A DNA stretch of 64,000 nt from SG8-30 sp963695085 (GTDB lineage Bacteria > Pseudomonadota > Gammaproteobacteria > Steroidobacterales > Steroidobacteraceae), in assembly GCA_963695085.1 (NCBI GenBank), contig CAVOFV010000006.1:62001-126000 (forward strand), given 5' to 3'. The position numbers and the translations under genes are program-made. The notes under the pieces were generated by a model. The model was not told where the DNA came from and did no database searches. It saw only the letters and a program-made list of their open reading frames with translations. Shown here in pieces: positions 20,593 through 28,989 of the stretch (position 1 is the first letter of the stretch; each line of letters starts with the position of its first letter).

Positions 20593-22004
20593 GCCGGTCC
20601 CCGCGCGTGCGCGGCCAGGCGCGCGCGCAGCCGCTCCGCCGACAGCGCGCTGATCAGCGGCGCGAGCTCCGGGCCGTCGGCGCGGCCGGTCAGCGCGATG
20701 CGCAGCGGCATGTACAGCGCCGCGCCCTTGCGGCCCGTGCGGCGGCGCAATTCGCGCGCCAGCGCGGGCAACTCGGGACCGGTCTGCTCGAACGCGGCGA
20801 GCGCCGCGGCGAAGAACCCCGGACCCGCGTCGGCGAGTGCCGCGGCATCGTCTGCGGACGGCGGCGGTAATTCGCCGAACAGCACGTCGACCCATGGCAG
20901 CGCATCGCCCGGAAACACGACGTTGTGGCTGACGAAGCCGGCCAGGGCGCGGCGGCGCTCGGGCGCCAGGCCGGCCGGCAGCGCTGGCGCCATCCACGCC
21001 TCGAGCTCGTCCTCGCCGAGCCGCTTGACCGCCTCCCGCTGCCAGTGGACCAGCTGGGCCTCGTCGACGTGCGCGGGCGCCCGCCCGAGCCGCTCGAGGT
21101 GAAAATGGCCGGCCAGTGCGGCCGGCTCGAGCCAGCCATCCGGCGCGCCCGCGTGGCCCAGCCGCAGCAGGTAGTTGCAGACCGCCGCGGCGAGGAAGCC
21201 CCGTTCGCGCAGCGCCGCCACGCCGAGGCTGCCGGCCCGCTTCGACAGCGGCGCGCCGCCGGCGTCCAGCAGCAGCGGCAGGTGTCCGTAGTCCGGCGGC
21301 GCGAGTTCCAGCGCCCGCAGCAGCAGCAGCTGGCGCGGCGTGTTGGACAGGTGGTCCTCGCCCCGCAGCACGTGCGTCACGCCCATCAGCGCGTCGTCCA
21401 GCGCGTTGCAGAAGAAGAACACGGCCACGCCGTCGGCCCGCCGCACCACGAAGTCGCCGATGTCGGCCGTGGCAAAGGACTGCGCGCCGCGCACCAGGTC
21501 ATCGAAGGCGACCGTCTCGTCATCGGGCACGCGAAAACGCAGCGCCGGCTTCCGCCCGGCCGCCTCGTGCCGCGCGCGGTCGTGGGCCGTCAGCCTGCGG
21601 CAGCTGCCTTCGTAGCGTGGCGGCCGGCCGGCGGCCGCCAGCGTACGCCGTGCAACCTCGAGTTCCGCCGGCGTGCAGAAGCAGGGATAGGTCGCGCCAG
21701 CGGCGGCGAGCCGCGCGTAGTGCGCCTCGTAGAGCGCCCCGCGCCGCGACTGCCGGTACGGGCCGCGATCATCCTCGCGGCCTGGCCCCGCATCCCAGTC
21801 GATGCCCAGCCAGCGCAGATCCTCCAGCTGCGACGCCAGAAATGCCTCGCTGTCGCGCTGCAGGTCGGTGTCCTCGACGCGCAGCAGGAAGCGCCCGCCC
21901 GTGGCCCGCGCCAGCAGCCAGTTGAACAGCGCCGTGCGCACGTTGCCCAGGTGGACCTGGCCGGTCGGACTGGGCGCAAAGCGGGTGATGACGGTGCGCG
22001 GCAT
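20589..22004 (-). CDS. gltX: Glutamyl-tRNA synthetase
   Basis: This class I synthetase charges tRNA-Glu. The 471-residue protein opens with RFAPSPTGQVHLGNVRTA (HIGH-like HLGN), has a zinc-like CFC...C arrangement (CFCTPAELE and GSCRR), GVTHVLRGEDHLSNT and the KMSKS-like APLSKRAGS. The ATG at 22004 is chosen because TGAGG precedes it at short spacing and the family N-terminus begins there; an in-frame upstream ATG at 22052 would add 16 atypical residues. The LSKR loop and length fit GluRS rather than GlnRS; the discrimination state is not determinable from sequence alone. Confidence 0.95.
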   Translation of the reverse strand: MPRTVITRFAPSPTGQVHLGNVRTALFNWLLARATGGRFLLRVEDTDLQRDSEAFLASQLEDLRWLGIDWDAGPGREDDRGPYRQSRRGALYEAHYARLAAAGATYPCFCTPAELEVARRTLAAAGRPPRYEGSCRRLTAHDRARHEAAGRKPALRFRVPDDETVAFDDLVRGAQSFATADIGDFVVRRADGVAVFFFCNALDDALMGVTHVLRGEDHLSNTPRQLLLLRALELAPPDYGHLPLLLDAGGAPLSKRAGSLGVAALRERGFLAAAVCNYLLRLGHAGAPDGWLEPAALAGHFHLERLGRAPAHVDEAQLVHWQREAVKRLGEDELEAWMAPALPAGLAPERRRALAGFVSHNVVFPGDALPWVDVLFGELPPPSADDAAALADAGPGFFAAALAAFEQTGPELPALARELRRRTGRKGAALYMPLRIALTGRADGPELAPLISALSAERLRARLAAHARGPA

Positions 22005-22096
22005 GGGCCTCACAGTGTACGGGATCGGACGGTGCGGCTCACCCGCCGCCATGCGGTAAACTTCCGGCCGTCCCCGCCACCGGAAGCGACGAACGA

Positions 22097-22783
22097 ATGA
22101 AGCAACTCCCGATCTGCCTGGCCCTGCTGCTGGCGCTGCCGGTCGGCGCCGTGGCCCAGACCTCCAGCACGCTGAACCCGCGGGTCCGGGTCGAGACCAC
22201 CGCCGGCGCTTTCGTGATCGAGCTCGACGCCGCGCGTGCGCCGCTGACAGCCGAGAACTTCCTGCGCTATGTGCGCGACGGCTTCTACAACGGGCTGATC
22301 ATGCACCGGGTCGTGCAGAACTTCGTCGTGCAGGGTGGCGGCTACGACACCGGCTACGCCGAGCGGCCGACCCGCGGCCCCATCGCCAACGAGTCGGGCA
22401 ACGGCCTGCAGAACCGCCGCGGCACGGTCGGCATGGCACGCGACGAGAGCCCGCATTCGGCCACCTCGCAGTTCTACGTCAACCTGACCGACAACCCCGC
22501 GCTCGGTCCGTTGCCCAGCCGTTGGGGCTATACCGTGTTCGGCCGGATCGTCGAGGGCATGGACGTGCTGGACCGCATCGCCCACGTGGCAACCGGCGCG
22601 CGCGGCCCGTTCCCGTCCGATGCGCCGCTCGAACAGATCCTCCTGACGCGGGTATTCCTGGACAGCGGACGCCCGGCCGTCGCGGCCCCTGCGCCGTCGG
22701 CGCCCGCCGGTGGCACCGGCGAAGCCGAGGATGCCGCGGCACCGCCTGGCGAACCGGCGCCGCCGCCCGACCCCGTCCCGTGA
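22097..22783 (+). CDS. Periplasmic cyclophilin-type peptidyl-prolyl isomerase
   Basis: The 228-residue protein has a Sec signal peptide ending about Ala-Val-Ala-Gln (residues 18-21). A cyclophilin domain of the bacterial PpiA/PpiB type follows, with segments ENFLRYV, FYNGLIMHRVV, VVQGGG and GMARDESPHSATSQFYVNL. A Pro/Ala-rich C-terminal tail extends beyond the domain. It catalyses cis-trans isomerisation of prolyl bonds in the periplasm. It precedes lpxH with a GTGA overlap, and ppiB-lpxH near cysS is also the E. coli arrangement. Whether it is closer to ppiA or ppiB cannot be settled here, so no symbol is given. Confidence 0.92.
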   Translation: MKQLPICLALLLALPVGAVAQTSSTLNPRVRVETTAGAFVIELDAARAPLTAENFLRYVRDGFYNGLIMHRVVQNFVVQGGGYDTGYAERPTRGPIANESGNGLQNRRGTVGMARDESPHSATSQFYVNLTDNPALGPLPSRWGYTVFGRIVEGMDVLDRIAHVATGARGPFPSDAPLEQILLTRVFLDSGRPAVAAPAPSAPAGGTGEAEDAAAPPGEPAPPPDPVP

Positions 22784-23520
22784 CCCGGTTGTTCGCGTCC
22801 GACCTGCATCTCGACCCCGCGCGGCCGGAGACGACCGCGCAGTTCCTGGCGCTGCTGCAGGGCCCGGCGCGGGATGCGCAGGCCCTGTACCTGCTGGGCG
22901 ACCTGTTCGAGGTCTGGCTGGGCGACGATGCGCCCGGCACGCTCGGGCAGCAGGCCGCGGCGGCGCTGCGCGAACTGTCGCGGCAAGGCGTCGCCATCTT
23001 CGTGATGCAGGGCAACCGCGACGTGCTGCTCGGCGAGGGCTTCTGCGCGCAGGCCGGCGCGACCTTCCTGCCCGACCCGACCCTCGTCACCATCGGCCAC
23101 CGCAAGGTGCTGCTCACGCACGGCGACGCGCTGTGCACCGACGACGGCTCATACCAGCGGCTGCGCGCGCTGCTGCACGATCCGCAGGTGCAGGCCGGCC
23201 TGCTGGCCCTGGCGTTCGACCGTCGCCGCGCGGTGGCGGAGGGGGCGCGCGCCGGCAGCCGCGACCACCTCGCGCGGGCGGACGAGGTCATCACCGACGT
23301 CAACCAGCAAGCGGTCGCGCACGCGATGCGGGGCGCGGGCGTGGACCTGCTGCTGCACGGCCACACGCACCGGCCTGCCGTGCACCGCTTCGAACTCGAC
23401 GGCCGGCCGCACACGCGGATCGTGCTCGGCGACTGGTCGCGCGGCGCCAGCGTGCTGCGCTGGGACGAAGGCGGATACGAACTGCTGGCCGGGCGGGAAC
23501 GGCTGGCGGCGGGCAGCTAG
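22780..23520 (+). CDS. lpxH: UDP-2,3-diacylglucosamine diphosphatase
   Basis: LpxH hydrolyses UDP-2,3-diacylglucosamine to lipid X, the fourth step of lipid A synthesis, at the inner membrane. The 246-residue calcineurin-like phosphoesterase has the metal motifs DLHL (Asp8, His10), GDLFE, GNRD, LTHGD and HGHTHRP. The GTG start at 22780 overlaps the stop of the preceding isomerase gene; the frame is open further upstream but inside that gene. It ends 8 nt from a convergent kinase gene. Confidence 0.95.
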   Translation: MTRLFASDLHLDPARPETTAQFLALLQGPARDAQALYLLGDLFEVWLGDDAPGTLGQQAAAALRELSRQGVAIFVMQGNRDVLLGEGFCAQAGATFLPDPTLVTIGHRKVLLTHGDALCTDDGSYQRLRALLHDPQVQAGLLALAFDRRRAVAEGARAGSRDHLARADEVITDVNQQAVAHAMRGAGVDLLLHGHTHRPAVHRFELDGRPHTRIVLGDWSRGASVLRWDEGGYELLAGRERLAAGS

Positions 23521-23528
23521 CGCGGTCT

Positions 23529-24797
23529 TCAGAATCCGGCCGCCGCGCGCTCCGCTTCGTCCCTCTCCACTTCCTTGAGCACGTCGACGAGCTGCTCGGC
23601 TGACCGGTAGCGACGCGCCGGGATCTTGGCGATGCAGTTGATGACGATCGACTCGAACCGCTTCAGGTCCGGCGTCAGTTCCGGCAAGGGCGCGTTGGCG
23701 TGCTTGTAGATCACCTGCATGGGCGTGCCGGCGACATAGGGCTTCCGCCGCATCAGCATCTCGAACAGGATGATGCCGAGGCTGTACAGGTCGCTGCGCA
23801 CGTCGATTTCTCGGCCGTGGCCCTGCTCCGGACTCATGTAGTACGGCGTGCCGAAGATCTGCCCGCTGCCGGTGATCGCGGCGTCGAGGTCGAGCTGCTT
23901 GGACATGCCGAAGTCGATGAGCACGACCGAACCGTCCGTGCGCAACATGACGTTGCCCGGCTTGAGGTCGCGGTGCAGGACGCCGGCCTCGTGCAGGACC
24001 TTGAGCGCCTCCGCCATCTGCCTGAGGTAGGTGATGGCCTCGAGCGGCGTGAGGCCCTGCTTGATGCGCGCGCGCAGGTCGCCGGCCGGGAAGTACTCCA
24101 TCGTGATGTAGGCGTGGTCGTCGCCCGCGCCGAAATCGTAGATGCGCACGATGTTCGGGTGGCGCAGCGCCGAGGCGATCTCGTACTCGCGCAGGAACCG
24201 GTCGAAGGTGTCGGCGGCCTTGCCGCCTGACTCAGGGGCCTGCCTGAGCACCTTCAGCACGACCTGCTCGCCGAGCTTGACGCTCTCGGCCAGATAGACG
24301 GTCGATGCGGGCATTTCGGCCAGCTTCTTCACGAAGCGGTAGCCGCGGATGATCAGGTCGCCGAAGCGGCTGGCCTGGTCCGCCTCGTCGGTGCCGCCGA
24401 TCGGCTCCTGCGGACGGCGGCCGGCGGCCCGCGCATCGCACAGTACTTCGACGAACCGCGCGTGGTCCACCTTGGTCTTGGCAAGGCAGGCGTGCGCGCC
24501 CGCCGCTTGCGCGCGCTGCGTGGCCTCCTCGGACAGGTCCGCGGTCAGGTACACGATGGGCGGGAATGCCGGCCGGCGATGCAGGTCCTTGAGCCAGTCG
24601 AGGCCGCTGCCATCACCCGGATCGTCCTCCAGCAGCACGAGGTCGTAGGCCGAGGCATGGAATTCCGCGGGCAGCCGTCCGCTCGACACCGGGTCGTATT
24701 CGGCCACGGCCGAGTCCCCGAACCCGGTCTCGACGTGCAGCGCGAGCAGGCGCCGAAAGTCGTCCTGCTTGCCAACGATGAGTACCCGAAGCGTCAC
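23529..24797 (-). CDS. Degenerate response-regulator receiver fused to a Ser/Thr protein kinase
   Basis: The 422-residue protein has an N-terminal CheY-like fold (about 1-125) and a Hanks-type kinase (about 152-410). In the receiver the acidic pair after the first strand is Gly9-Lys10, and the phosphoacceptor position reads LLEDD, with Glu57 where Asp is expected. Thr85 and Lys107 are retained. The kinase keeps the VAIK-type Lys182, HRDLKPGN (Asp277), DFG (Asp295) and SPE, but its glycine-rich loop is replaced by LAEMPASTVYLA. It is therefore probably a catalytically competent kinase with a phosphorylation-independent receiver. No membrane helix is seen. It lies downstream of glycerate kinase and converges with lpxH. 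Its target is unknown. Confidence 0.88.
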   Translation of the reverse strand: MTLRVLIVGKQDDFRRLLALHVETGFGDSAVAEYDPVSSGRLPAEFHASAYDLVLLEDDPGDGSGLDWLKDLHRRPAFPPIVYLTADLSEEATQRAQAAGAHACLAKTKVDHARFVEVLCDARAAGRRPQEPIGGTDEADQASRFGDLIIRGYRFVKKLAEMPASTVYLAESVKLGEQVVLKVLRQAPESGGKAADTFDRFLREYEIASALRHPNIVRIYDFGAGDDHAYITMEYFPAGDLRARIKQGLTPLEAITYLRQMAEALKVLHEAGVLHRDLKPGNVMLRTDGSVVLIDFGMSKQLDLDAAITGSGQIFGTPYYMSPEQGHGREIDVRSDLYSLGIILFEMLMRRKPYVAGTPMQVIYKHANAPLPELTPDLKRFESIVINCIAKIPARRYRSAEQLVDVLKEVERDEAERAAAGF

Positions 24798-24806
24798 AGG
24801 CGCATC

Positions 24807-26066
24807 TTACCCCCGTCCCGGGCCGCGCCAACTGTGCGGCAGGTCGCTTCTCCACGCAAGCAGCAGGTCGCCCACGTTGGTCCCGGTCGGCCCGGTGTGC
24901 ACGAGATCGCCGCTGGCCTCGAGGAACCTGCCGCTGTCGGCAGCCGCAAGGCTGGCCAGCGGGTCGCAGCCACCGTCGCGGCCGCGCCGCAGCGTGCCGC
25001 CGTCGACGAGCGCGCCGGCGTCATCGCTGTTGCCGTCCGTGCCGTCGGTGCCGCAGGCCAGCAGCAGGGCCTGGCCGTCGCCGTCCAGACGCAGCGCCGC
25101 GCACAGCGCGAGGTGCTGGTTGCGGCCGCCGCGGCCTGGCCGCGCCGGCAGGCGGACCGTCGTCTCGCCGCCGAACACCTGCACGCCTGCCCTGCCCGGT
25201 CGAATGGCCCGGCACACCGATTCGGCTGCCGCCTCCGCATCGCCCTCGAGGCGCGCGCCGTGGACGGTGACCGGCAAGCCGGCGGCGGCGGCCGCTTCGC
25301 GCACCGCCTCGAGCGCCTGCGCCAGGTTGCCCACGCACGACACGGGCACGCCGGCGGCCGGCGTCGCGGGCGGCGGCGCACGCGCCAGCAGCGGCGGCAG
25401 CCAGGCAGGCAACGGAGCGGGAAGCGGCGCGGCGGGCGCCACCGCCAGCAAACCGGAAGCGACCACGGCCGGGTCGTCATGCGGCACGTCCGAGATGAAA
25501 TACCCTTCGCTGCGGCAATGCGCGAAGGCCGCAAGCAGGCGGCCGTCCTTCACGCAGGACAGGCTGCGGCGCAAGGCATTGAGCGAGCCGATGGGCAGGC
25601 CGCAGGCCGAGGCCCAGCCGTTGAGGTCGCGCAGGTCCTGCAGCGATACGCCGGCCGGCAGCGCCTCGAGCAGGCTCGACGCGCCGCCGGAGACGAGCAG
25701 CAACACGCGCTGTCCGGCCGCTGCCTGGCGCGCCATCGCCAGCGCCGCCGCGCCCGCCGCGAGGCTGTCAGCGTCGGGCAGCGGATGTCCGGCCGCCATG
25801 CAGCGCACACCGCCCCACGTGGCCAGTTCCGGGTCGAAGTGGCCCTCGCGCGAGACGACCAGCGCGCGGCTCACTGCCGGTCCGAGCGCGTCGAGCGCAC
25901 CGAGCGTCATGGCGCTGGCGGCCTTGCCGACGGCCAGCACCCACACGTCGCCGTGCGCACAGCCGGCCAGCGTCTGACGCATGCGGCAGCGCCCGTTCAC
26001 CGCCGCCAGCGCGGCGTCGAACAGCGCGAGCAGCGAGGTTCGTCCGGGGTCGGCGGCGGGCGGCAC
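24807..26066 (-). CDS. Glycerate kinase (glycerate 2-kinase, GckA/TtuD MOFRL family)
   Basis: The family phosphorylates D-glycerate to 2-phosphoglycerate. The 419-residue protein shows VLAVGKAASAM near the N-terminus, AGHPLPDADS, LLLVSGGASSLLEA, ISDVPHDDP and the C-terminal MOFRL signature with GGETTVRL, GGRNQHLAL and CGTDGTDGNSDDAGA. The GTG at 26066 gives the family length; upstream codons in this frame lie inside purF. It begins 22 nt after the purF stop and may be cotranscribed with it. Why a glycerate kinase follows purF is not evident; a link through serine/glyoxylate metabolism is only inference. Confidence 0.9.
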   Translation of the reverse strand: MPPAADPGRTSLLALFDAALAAVNGRCRMRQTLAGCAHGDVWVLAVGKAASAMTLGALDALGPAVSRALVVSREGHFDPELATWGGVRCMAAGHPLPDADSLAAGAAALAMARQAAAGQRVLLLVSGGASSLLEALPAGVSLQDLRDLNGWASACGLPIGSLNALRRSLSCVKDGRLLAAFAHCRSEGYFISDVPHDDPAVVASGLLAVAPAAPLPAPLPAWLPPLLARAPPPATPAAGVPVSCVGNLAQALEAVREAAAAAGLPVTVHGARLEGDAEAAAESVCRAIRPGRAGVQVFGGETTVRLPARPGRGGRNQHLALCAALRLDGDGQALLLACGTDGTDGNSDDAGALVDGGTLRRGRDGGCDPLASLAAADSGRFLEASGDLVHTGPTGTNVGDLLLAWRSDLPHSWRGPGRG

Positions 26067-26088
26067 GCGGCGCGTCCCGCGGCGCCGT

Positions 26089-27597
26089 TCAGACCGCCCG
26101 CACGACGCGGTGCGGGGCCGGGTCGTCGCGCCGACGCGTCTTGACGGCGTCGGCACGCTCCAGGATGAGCCGCTCGAGGTAGTCGGCAGTCACGTCGCCG
26201 GTCACGTACTCGGCCGAGAAGCAGGAGGTGTCGAATTCCTCGATGCTCGCCTGGTCGTGCCGGCAGGCCGCGACCAGGTCGTCGAGCTCCTGATAGATGA
26301 GCCAGTCGGCGCCGATGATGCTGGCGACCTCCTGCTCCGAGCGGCCGGAGGCGACCAGCTCGGAGGCGACCGGCATGTCGATGCCGTACACGTTCGGGTA
26401 CCTGACCGGCGGCGCGGCCGAGGCGAAATACACCTTGCGGGCGCCCGCCTCGCGCGCCATGTCGATGATCTGCGCCGAGGTGGTGCCGCGCACGATCGAG
26501 TCGTCCACCAGCAGCACGTTGCGGCCCGCGAACTCGAGGTCGATCGCGTTCAGCTTGCTGCGCACGGACTTTCGCCGCATCTCCTGCCCCGGCATGATGA
26601 ACGTGCGCGCGATGTAGCGGTTCTTGACGAAACCCTCCCGGTACTTGATGCCGAGCGAGCCGGCCAGCTGCATGGCGCTGGTGCGGCTGGTATCGGGGAT
26701 CGGGATCACCACGTCGATGTCGTGGTCGGGCTGCAGCCGGCGGATCCGGTCGGCGAGCCGCTCGCCCATGCGCATGCGCGCCTTGTGCACCGAGATGTTG
26801 TCGATGATCGAATCGGGGCGCGCAAAATACACGTACTCGAAGATGCACGGCGTGTGCCGCGCCGGCTGCACGCACTGGCAGCTGTGCAGGCGCCGCTGCT
26901 GGTCGATGTAAATCGCCTCGCCGGGCCGCACGTCGCGCAGCAGCGTGAACCCGAGCATGTCGAGGGCGACGCTCTCGGACGCGAGCATCCACTCCGGCCC
27001 CTGCGGCGTGTCGCGCCGGCCCAGCACCAGCGGGCGGATACCGTGCGCGTCGCGGAACCCGATCACGCCGTGCCCCACGATCAGTGCCACGGCGGCGTAA
27101 CCGCCGCGACAGCGCTGGAAGACGTTGCTCAGCGCGCCGAAGATGTCCTGCGGCGCGAAGCCCGGTCCCGTGCAATGCTGCAGCTCGCTGGCGAGCACGT
27201 TCAGCAGCACTTCGGAGTCCGAGCTGGTGTTGAGGTGCCGGCGGTCGTCGCGAACCAGCTCCAGCGACACCTCGGCGGCGTTGGTCAGGTTGCCGTTGTG
27301 GCCCAGCCCGATGCCGAACGGCGAGTTCACGTAGAACGGCTGCGCCTCGTCGGGGCGGTCGCAGCCCGCCGTCGGGTAGCGCACGTGCCCGATGCCGGCG
27401 TTGCCGGCCAGGTTGACCATGTGCCGGTGGTGGAACACGTCGCGCACCAGGCCGACGTCCTTGCGCACGAACAGCTCGCCGTCGCGCATGGTCATGATGC
27501 CGGCCGCGTCCTGGCCGCGGTGCTGCAGCACGGTCAGCGCGTCGTAGATGCGCTGGTTGACCGGCGAGTTGCCCACCATGCCGACGATGCCGCACAT
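26089..27597 (-). CDS. purF: Amidophosphoribosyltransferase
   Basis: PurF makes phosphoribosylamine from PRPP and glutamine, the committed step of purine synthesis. The 502-residue protein begins MCGIVG, placing the Ntn-type catalytic Cys directly after Met, as in the E. coli form without propeptide. The glutaminase domain includes QHRGQDAAGI and GHNGNLTN; the PRPP-binding loop is LLVDDSIVRGTTS. It lies downstream of cvpA across a 171-nt gap, the same order as in E. coli and Pseudomonas. Confidence 0.97.
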   Translation of the reverse strand: MCGIVGMVGNSPVNQRIYDALTVLQHRGQDAAGIMTMRDGELFVRKDVGLVRDVFHHRHMVNLAGNAGIGHVRYPTAGCDRPDEAQPFYVNSPFGIGLGHNGNLTNAAEVSLELVRDDRRHLNTSSDSEVLLNVLASELQHCTGPGFAPQDIFGALSNVFQRCRGGYAAVALIVGHGVIGFRDAHGIRPLVLGRRDTPQGPEWMLASESVALDMLGFTLLRDVRPGEAIYIDQQRRLHSCQCVQPARHTPCIFEYVYFARPDSIIDNISVHKARMRMGERLADRIRRLQPDHDIDVVIPIPDTSRTSAMQLAGSLGIKYREGFVKNRYIARTFIMPGQEMRRKSVRSKLNAIDLEFAGRNVLLVDDSIVRGTTSAQIIDMAREAGARKVYFASAAPPVRYPNVYGIDMPVASELVASGRSEQEVASIIGADWLIYQELDDLVAACRHDQASIEEFDTSCFSAEYVTGDVTADYLERLILERADAVKTRRRDDPAPHRVVRAV

Positions 27598-27768
27598 GGG
27601 GTCAGGGCACTCCAGGGCAGGACCGCTGCATCAGGGCGCGGGCCCGTACGCCGGGCGTCGCCGCCGGCGTCGCGCCGCCCCATCCGGTCGTGCCGGTGCA
27701 CATCGCTCGTCACTCCTTGGCGGCAGCAGAATCCGGCACCGCCGCGGCGGTGCCTCCATGGCAATGTC

Positions 27769-28281
27769 TCAGCCCCGGACCATCCCGGCCGCGTCGTCGA
27801 GCAGCGGCTCGAGTCGAGGTTCGGCGTAACGCTCGAGCCAGTTGGCAGCGTGTTCCGCATACGGCATCAGGCGCGAGCCCGTCCACCACGGCTCATGCTG
27901 CAGGTCCAGCCCGCGGCCGATCATGACGAACACGCCGATCACGACCAGTGCGCGAATGGCCCCGAACAACAAGCCCAGCATGCGGTCGGCGGCGGCCAGC
28001 CCGGCCGCCCGGCGCACCAGGTAGCCGACCAGCGCGCCGATGGCGGAGCCGAGCAGCAGCAGCCCGGCCAGCAGCAGTATGCGCGCGACCCATTCGCGCA
28101 GCCCGGGAGTCGCCAGCACGCCGCCCAGGTAGGGGTTGAGGAGGTAAGCGTAGTGCCATGCCACCCACAGGCCCACCAGCCACGACACCAGCGAGATGGC
28201 CTCGCGGATGAAGCCACGCAGCACCCCCGCCAGCAACGAGGCCAGCATCAGCAGGATGAACGCGTAGTCGATTCCAGTCAT
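27769..28281 (-). CDS. cvpA: CvpA family membrane protein
   Basis: CvpA is an inner-membrane protein needed for colicin V production in E. coli, with a wider role not well defined. The 170-residue protein has four hydrophobic helices (about 4-22, 28-46, 64-86 and 103-122) and the typical N-terminus DYAFILLMLASLLAGVLRGFIREAISL. It sits between the SPOR-domain gene and purF, the conserved context. The final 45 residues are polar. Confidence 0.93.
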   Translation of the reverse strand: MTGIDYAFILLMLASLLAGVLRGFIREAISLVSWLVGLWVAWHYAYLLNPYLGGVLATPGLREWVARILLLAGLLLLGSAIGALVGYLVRRAAGLAAADRMLGLLFGAIRALVVIGVFVMIGRGLDLQHEPWWTGSRLMPYAEHAANWLERYAEPRLEPLLDDAAGMVRG

Positions 28282-28341
28282 GTCTCGCAGGTTCCCGCAA
28301 CCACTCGCCGCGATTCTACCCCAAGCGGCGCGACCGGCCGG

Positions 28342-28938
28342 TCATGGCTGGCTGACGACATTGCCACCGATGCCCTCGGCCTTCAGACGTGCAGCCAGCG
28401 CCACGGCGCGTTCGCGCGCGGCCTCGGGGCCGACACGCACGCGGTACAGCACGCCACCCCCGCTCTGGTATTCGACGATGAATGCGCTGTAACCGCGGCG
28501 CTCAAGGTCCGCGACCTGTTTCGCCGCCGCGTTGCGGTTCGACAACGCGGCGACCTGCACGGCATAGCCGGCGGCGACGGCTGTCGCCGCCGGCGGCACG
28601 GCGGGCGCGGTCACTGCGGCTGGCCCGGCGCTCGCCGTGGGCGCCGGGCCGGGCGCCGCCGCCGCGGCCGGTACCTCCCCGTCAGGCAGCCCACTCGGCG
28701 CTTCGCGCACTGCAGCCGGCGGCGACCCGGGCACCGTTTCATCGGGGGGCGCGATTTCCGCCGGTCCGGCCGGGCGCGGGCCGCCGAGGTCGATCTCGAC
28801 GCTGCGCGACGGTTCAGCCGCACGCGGCGGTGCCGGTTCGGATTGCTTCGGGCCGGACAGCAGGGCCGGCACGACCAGTACGGCCAGCAGCACCAGGATG
28901 ACGGCGCCGACCAGGCGTTCCTTGACTTCAGGTTCCAT
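28342..28938 (-). CDS. SPOR domain-containing protein, DedD-like
   Basis: The 198-residue protein has a short cytoplasmic start, one membrane helix (about 9-27), a Pro/Ala-rich periplasmic linker and a C-terminal SPOR domain (about 122-198; YAVQVAALSNRNAA, then LYRVRVGPEAARERA). SPOR domains bind denuded peptidoglycan at the division septum. Position between folC and cvpA matches dedD of E. coli, and the topology is the same, so a role in late division is likely. The linker differs in sequence, so the orthology is by context and architecture. Confidence 0.9.
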   Translation of the reverse strand: MEPEVKERLVGAVILVLLAVLVVPALLSGPKQSEPAPPRAAEPSRSVEIDLGGPRPAGPAEIAPPDETVPGSPPAAVREAPSGLPDGEVPAAAAAPGPAPTASAGPAAVTAPAVPPAATAVAAGYAVQVAALSNRNAAAKQVADLERRGYSAFIVEYQSGGGVLYRVRVGPEAARERAVALAARLKAEGIGGNVVSQP

Positions 28939-28989
28939 GCACGCCTCTCCCGCACCCAGCGTGCGCGCATTCTAGCCCTCGGCCGCCGC

